Assembly: GCA_947364365.1 (NCBI GenBank) | Contig: CANASP010000006.1 | Span: forward strand, 1-64,000 | Reading direction: 5' to 3' | Length of the DNA: 64,000 nucleotides | Source: an uncultured Alistipes sp. | GTDB lineage: Bacteria; Bacteroidota; Bacteroidia; Bacteroidales; Rikenellaceae | Shown: positions 61,497 through 64,000 of the stretch, one piece after another | Layout: the number at the start of each line of letters is the position of its first letter | Numbering within the stretch: the first letter of the stretch is position 1 | Made by a program: the position numbers and the translations under genes | Notes under the pieces: generated by a model | Database searches by the model: none | Told to the model about the DNA's origin: nothing | The model's input: only the letters and a program-made list of their open reading frames with translations

Positions 61497-64000
61497 ATGG
61501 AATACAACTTCAAGGAGCTCGAAGCCAAGTGGCAGGAGCGCTGGCGCGAACGCAAGACCTACAAGGTGGAGATCGACCCCTCGCGGCCGAAATTCTATGT
61601 GCTCGACATGTTCCCCTACCCCTCGGGCGCGGGGCTCCACGTGGGCCATCCGCTGGGCTACATCGCCTCGGACATCTACGCCCGCTACAAGCGGCTGAAG
61701 GGCTTCAACGTCCTCCACCCGATGGGCTACGACGCCTTCGGCCTGCCGGCCGAGCAGTATGCCATCCAGACGGGCCAGCACCCCGCGGTGACCACCGAGC
61801 GCAACATCGCCCGTTACCGCGAGCAGCTCGACAAGATCGGCTTCTCGTTCGACTGGTCGCGCGAGGTGCGCACGTGCGATCCCGCATACTACAAGTGGAC
61901 GCAGTGGGCCTTCCTGCAGATGTACGACCACTACTACTGCCGCACGTCGCAGAAGGCGCGCCCCATAGCCGAGCTCGTCGCGGCCTTCGAGAAGGCGGGC
62001 ACCGAGGGGATCGACGCCGCCTGCACCACGGAGATGCGTTTCACGGCCGACGAGTGGCGCGCCATGGACGAGGCCGGGAAGGAGCGCGTGCTCCAAAACT
62101 ACCGCCTGGCCTTCCGCGCCGACACGATGGTCAACTGGTGCCCCAAGCTGGGCACGGTGCTGGCCAACGACGAGGTGCGCGACGGGCTCTCAGTGCGCGG
62201 CGGCTATCCGGTCGAGCAGAAGCGCATGAAGCAGTGGCTGCTGCGCGTGACGGCCTACGCCCAGCGCATGCTTGACGGCCTGGACCGCCTGGCGTGGAGC
62301 GACTCGCTCAAGGAGATCCAGCGCAACTGGATCGGCCGCTCGGTGGGTGCCCAGGTCTTCTTCGACATTGACGGCTCCGACCGCAAGCTGGAGATCTTCA
62401 CCACGCGTCCCGACACGATCTTCGGCGTGACGTTCATGGTCATCGCCCCCGAGCACGAGTGGGTCGCCGACCTGACGACGGAGGAGAACCGCGAGGCCGT
62501 CGAGGAGTATGTCGCCCAGGCCCGCAAGCGGTCGGAGCGCGAGCGCATCGCCGACGCGCGCCGCGTGAGCGGCGTAGAGACGGGCTCCTATGCCGTCAAC
62601 CCCTTCACCGGCAAGCGCATTCCGATCTACGTCTCGGACTACGTCCTCGCGGGCTACGGCACGGGGGCCATCATGGCCGTCCCGGCCCACGACTCGCGCG
62701 ACTGGGCCTTCGCCCGCCACTTCGGGCTGGAGATCACGCCGGTGGTCGCCGGCGGCGACGTCGCGGAGGCCTCCTACGACGCCAAGGAGGGACGCATGAT
62801 CAACTCGGGCTTCCTCGACGGCAAGGAGGTCAAGGAGGCCATCGCGCTGATGTTCGACGAGGTCGAGCGCCGCGGCCTGGGCCGCCGGCTGGTCAACTAC
62901 CGCCTGCGCGACGCCATCTTCTCGCGCCAGCGCTACTGGGGCGAGCCCTTCCCCGTCTATTACAAGGACGACGTGGCCCATCCGCTCGCCGCAGAGAGCC
63001 TGCCGCTCGAACTGCCGCCGATCGCCGACTTCGGCCCCACGGCCGAGGGCGAACCGCCCCTGGCGCGCGTCGCCGAGTGGCACACGGCCGACGGCCACCC
63101 CTACGAGCTCTCGACGATGCCCGGCTTCGCCGGCTCGTCGGCCTACTACCTGCGCTACATGGACCCGCACAACGACCGTGCGCTCGTCAGCCGCGAGGCC
63201 GACGAATACTGGCGTCAGGTCGACCTCTACGTGGGCGGCATCGAGCACGCCACGGGACACCTCATGTACTCGCGCTTCTGGAACATGTTCCTCTACGACC
63301 TGGGCTACGTCTGCGAGGAGGAGCCCTTCCGCAAGCTGGTCAACCAGGGGATGATCCAGGGCCGCTCGAACTTCGTCTACCGCGTGGTGGGCACCAACAA
63401 GTTCGTCTCGCTGGGGCTCAAGGAGCAGTACGAGACGCAGGAGATCCACGTCGACGTCAACATCGTGCGCAACGACATCCTCGACCTGGAGGCCTTCAAG
63501 GCGTGGATGCCCGACTTCCGCGACGCCGAGTTCATCCTCGAGGACGGCAAGTACGTCTGCGGCTGGGCCATCGAGAAGATGTCGAAGTCGATGTACAACG
63601 TCGTCAACCCCGACTACATCGTCGACAACTACGGCGCCGACACGCTGCGCATGTACGAGATGTTCCTCGGGCCGCTCGAGCAGTCGAAGCCCTGGGACAC
63701 CAACGGCATCGACGGCGTGCACAAGTTCCTGCGCCGCTTCTGGCGGCTCTTCTTCGACCGCGACGGCCGCCTGGCCGTGAGCGACGAACCCGCCACCGAA
63801 AAGGAGCTGCGCACGCTGCACAAGACGATCAGGAAGGTCACCGACGACATCGAGAACTTCTCGTTCAACACCTCGGTGGCCGCCTTCATGATCTGCCTCA
63901 ACGAACTGGGTGACTGCTCCAAGCGCGCGATCCTCGAACCGCTCACGGTTCTGATCGCCCCCTTCGCGCCCCACCTGGCCGAGGAGCTGTGGGAGGCGCT
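61497..64000 (+). CDS. leuS: Leucyl-tRNA synthetase, 5' part (runs off the window)
   Basis: The first 834 codons of a class I synthetase without stop before the window end. The HIGH box appears as [16 protein letters not shown] (about residues 42-57) and KMSKS as EKMSKSMYN. Between them lie the editing (CP1) domain with [19 protein letters not shown] and [16 protein letters not shown]. An extra helical segment, about 60 residues near 145-210 ([17 protein letters not shown]), is present in Bacteroidetes LeuRS and absent from E. coli. The anticodon-binding part and the C-terminal domain are only partly in view. Confidence 0.96.
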   Translation, partial: MEYNFKELEAKWQERWRERKTYKVEIDPSRPKFYVLDMFPYPSGAGLHVGHPLGYIASDIYARYKRLKGFNVLHPMGYDAFGLPAEQYAIQTGQHPAVTTERNIARYREQLDKIGFSFDWSREVRTCDPAYYKWTQWAFLQMYDHYYCRTSQKARPIAELVAAFEKAGTEGIDAACTTEMRFTADEWRAMDEAGKERVLQNYRLAFRADTMVNWCPKLGTVLANDEVRDGLSVRGGYPVEQKRMKQWLLRVTAYAQRMLDGLDRLAWSDSLKEIQRNWIGRSVGAQVFFDIDGSDRKLEIFTTRPDTIFGVTFMVIAPEHEWVADLTTEENREAVEEYVAQARKRSERERIADARRVSGVETGSYAVNPFTGKRIPIYVSDYVLAGYGTGAIMAVPAHDSRDWAFARHFGLEITPVVAGGDVAEASYDAKEGRMINSGFLDGKEVKEAIALMFDEVERRGLGRRLVNYRLRDAIFSRQRYWGEPFPVYYKDDVAHPLAAESLPLELPPIADFGPTAEGEPPLARVAEWHTADGHPYELSTMPGFAGSSAYYLRYMDPHNDRALVSREADEYWRQVDLYVGGIEHATGHLMYSRFWNMFLYDLGYVCEEEPFRKLVNQGMIQGRSNFVYRVVGTNKFVSLGLKEQYETQEIHVDVNIVRNDILDLEAFKAWMPDFRDAEFILEDGKYVCGWAIEKMSKSMYNVVNPDYIVDNYGADTLRMYEMFLGPLEQSKPWDTNGIDGVHKFLRRFWRLFFDRDGRLAVSDEPATEKELRTLHKTIRKVTDDIENFSFNTSVAAFMICLNELGDCSKRAILEPLTVLIAPFAPHLAEELWEA

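Noticed and set aside
61373..62275. 300-codon plus-strand frame and the overlapping minus-strand frame 62190-63974
   Set aside because: Out-of-frame shadows of leuS, which is open to the window edge. The leuS frame carries the HIGH and KMSKS motifs.

Overview
The window looks like chromosomal DNA of a high-GC member of the Bacteroidales, most likely Alistipes or a close relative in Rikenellaceae. This is an inference from gene content, protein character, GC-rich codon use and promoters. Promoters recur in the Bacteroidetes form (TTTG, about 19-20 bases, then TAnnTTTG), Shine-Dalgarno sites are mostly weak, and the S10-spc-alpha gene order is the usual one. No database search was run; names rest on motifs, length and context.

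Left end (1-8 kb): the 5' end of a 16S rRNA gene on the minus strand with three tandem promoters behind it; a Crp/Fnr regulator with a tandemly duplicated promoter; an acyltransferase; a family-20 hexosaminidase lipoprotein; lspA; tRNA-Leu(CAG); a roughly 0.9 kb strand-asymmetric degenerate repeat tract; tRNA-Glu(CTC); a DUF3298-like lipoprotein. From 7.9 to 8.4 kb two predicted small RNAs on the minus strand share an almost identical 40-base 5' module.

8.4-18 kb: a FAD-dependent oxidoreductase, tRNA-Leu(TAG), a radical SAM protein divergent from an HxlR regulator, an ECF sigma factor followed by a 47-residue small protein, proS, an OmpP1/FadL-like outer-membrane protein paired with a Trp/Gly-rich lipoprotein, and tRNA-Ser(CGA).

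18-27.4 kb: an integrated mobilizable element beside tRNA-Ser(CGA). It is flanked by a perfect 16-bp direct repeat and, further out, by what looks like a decayed copy of the tRNA 3' end. It carries a tyrosine integrase, an AraC regulator with two pairs of 21-bp-spaced operator-like repeats, a sugar O-acetyltransferase, a flavodoxin-aldo/keto reductase fusion lipoprotein, an iron alcohol dehydrogenase, a Tat-exported flavin reductase, a mobilization protein, a truncated relaxase and an oriT-like hairpin cluster. The cargo resembles in logic the E. coli YqhC-YqhD-DkgA aldehyde-detoxification module.

27.4-41.2 kb: a Cys-rich small lipoprotein; a four-gene operon with ATGA overlaps (FtsX-like permease, ubiE, LEA-like lipoprotein, SPOR protein); an SDR; a YugP-like zinc peptidase; an SGNH-MBOAT-PAP2 envelope-modification cluster; lysS; a metallophosphoesterase; tpiA with an unusual in-frame membrane-protein extension; a family-16 glycoside hydrolase.

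41.6-60.3 kb: on the minus strand, the str-S10-spc-alpha run from rpsL to rplQ, including secY, map, infA, rpmJ and rpoA. Its most unusual point is a 585-base gap between rpsN and rpsH containing seven consecutive hairpins followed by a promoter. The window ends with a small lipoprotein/membrane-protein pair and the 5' part of leuS.
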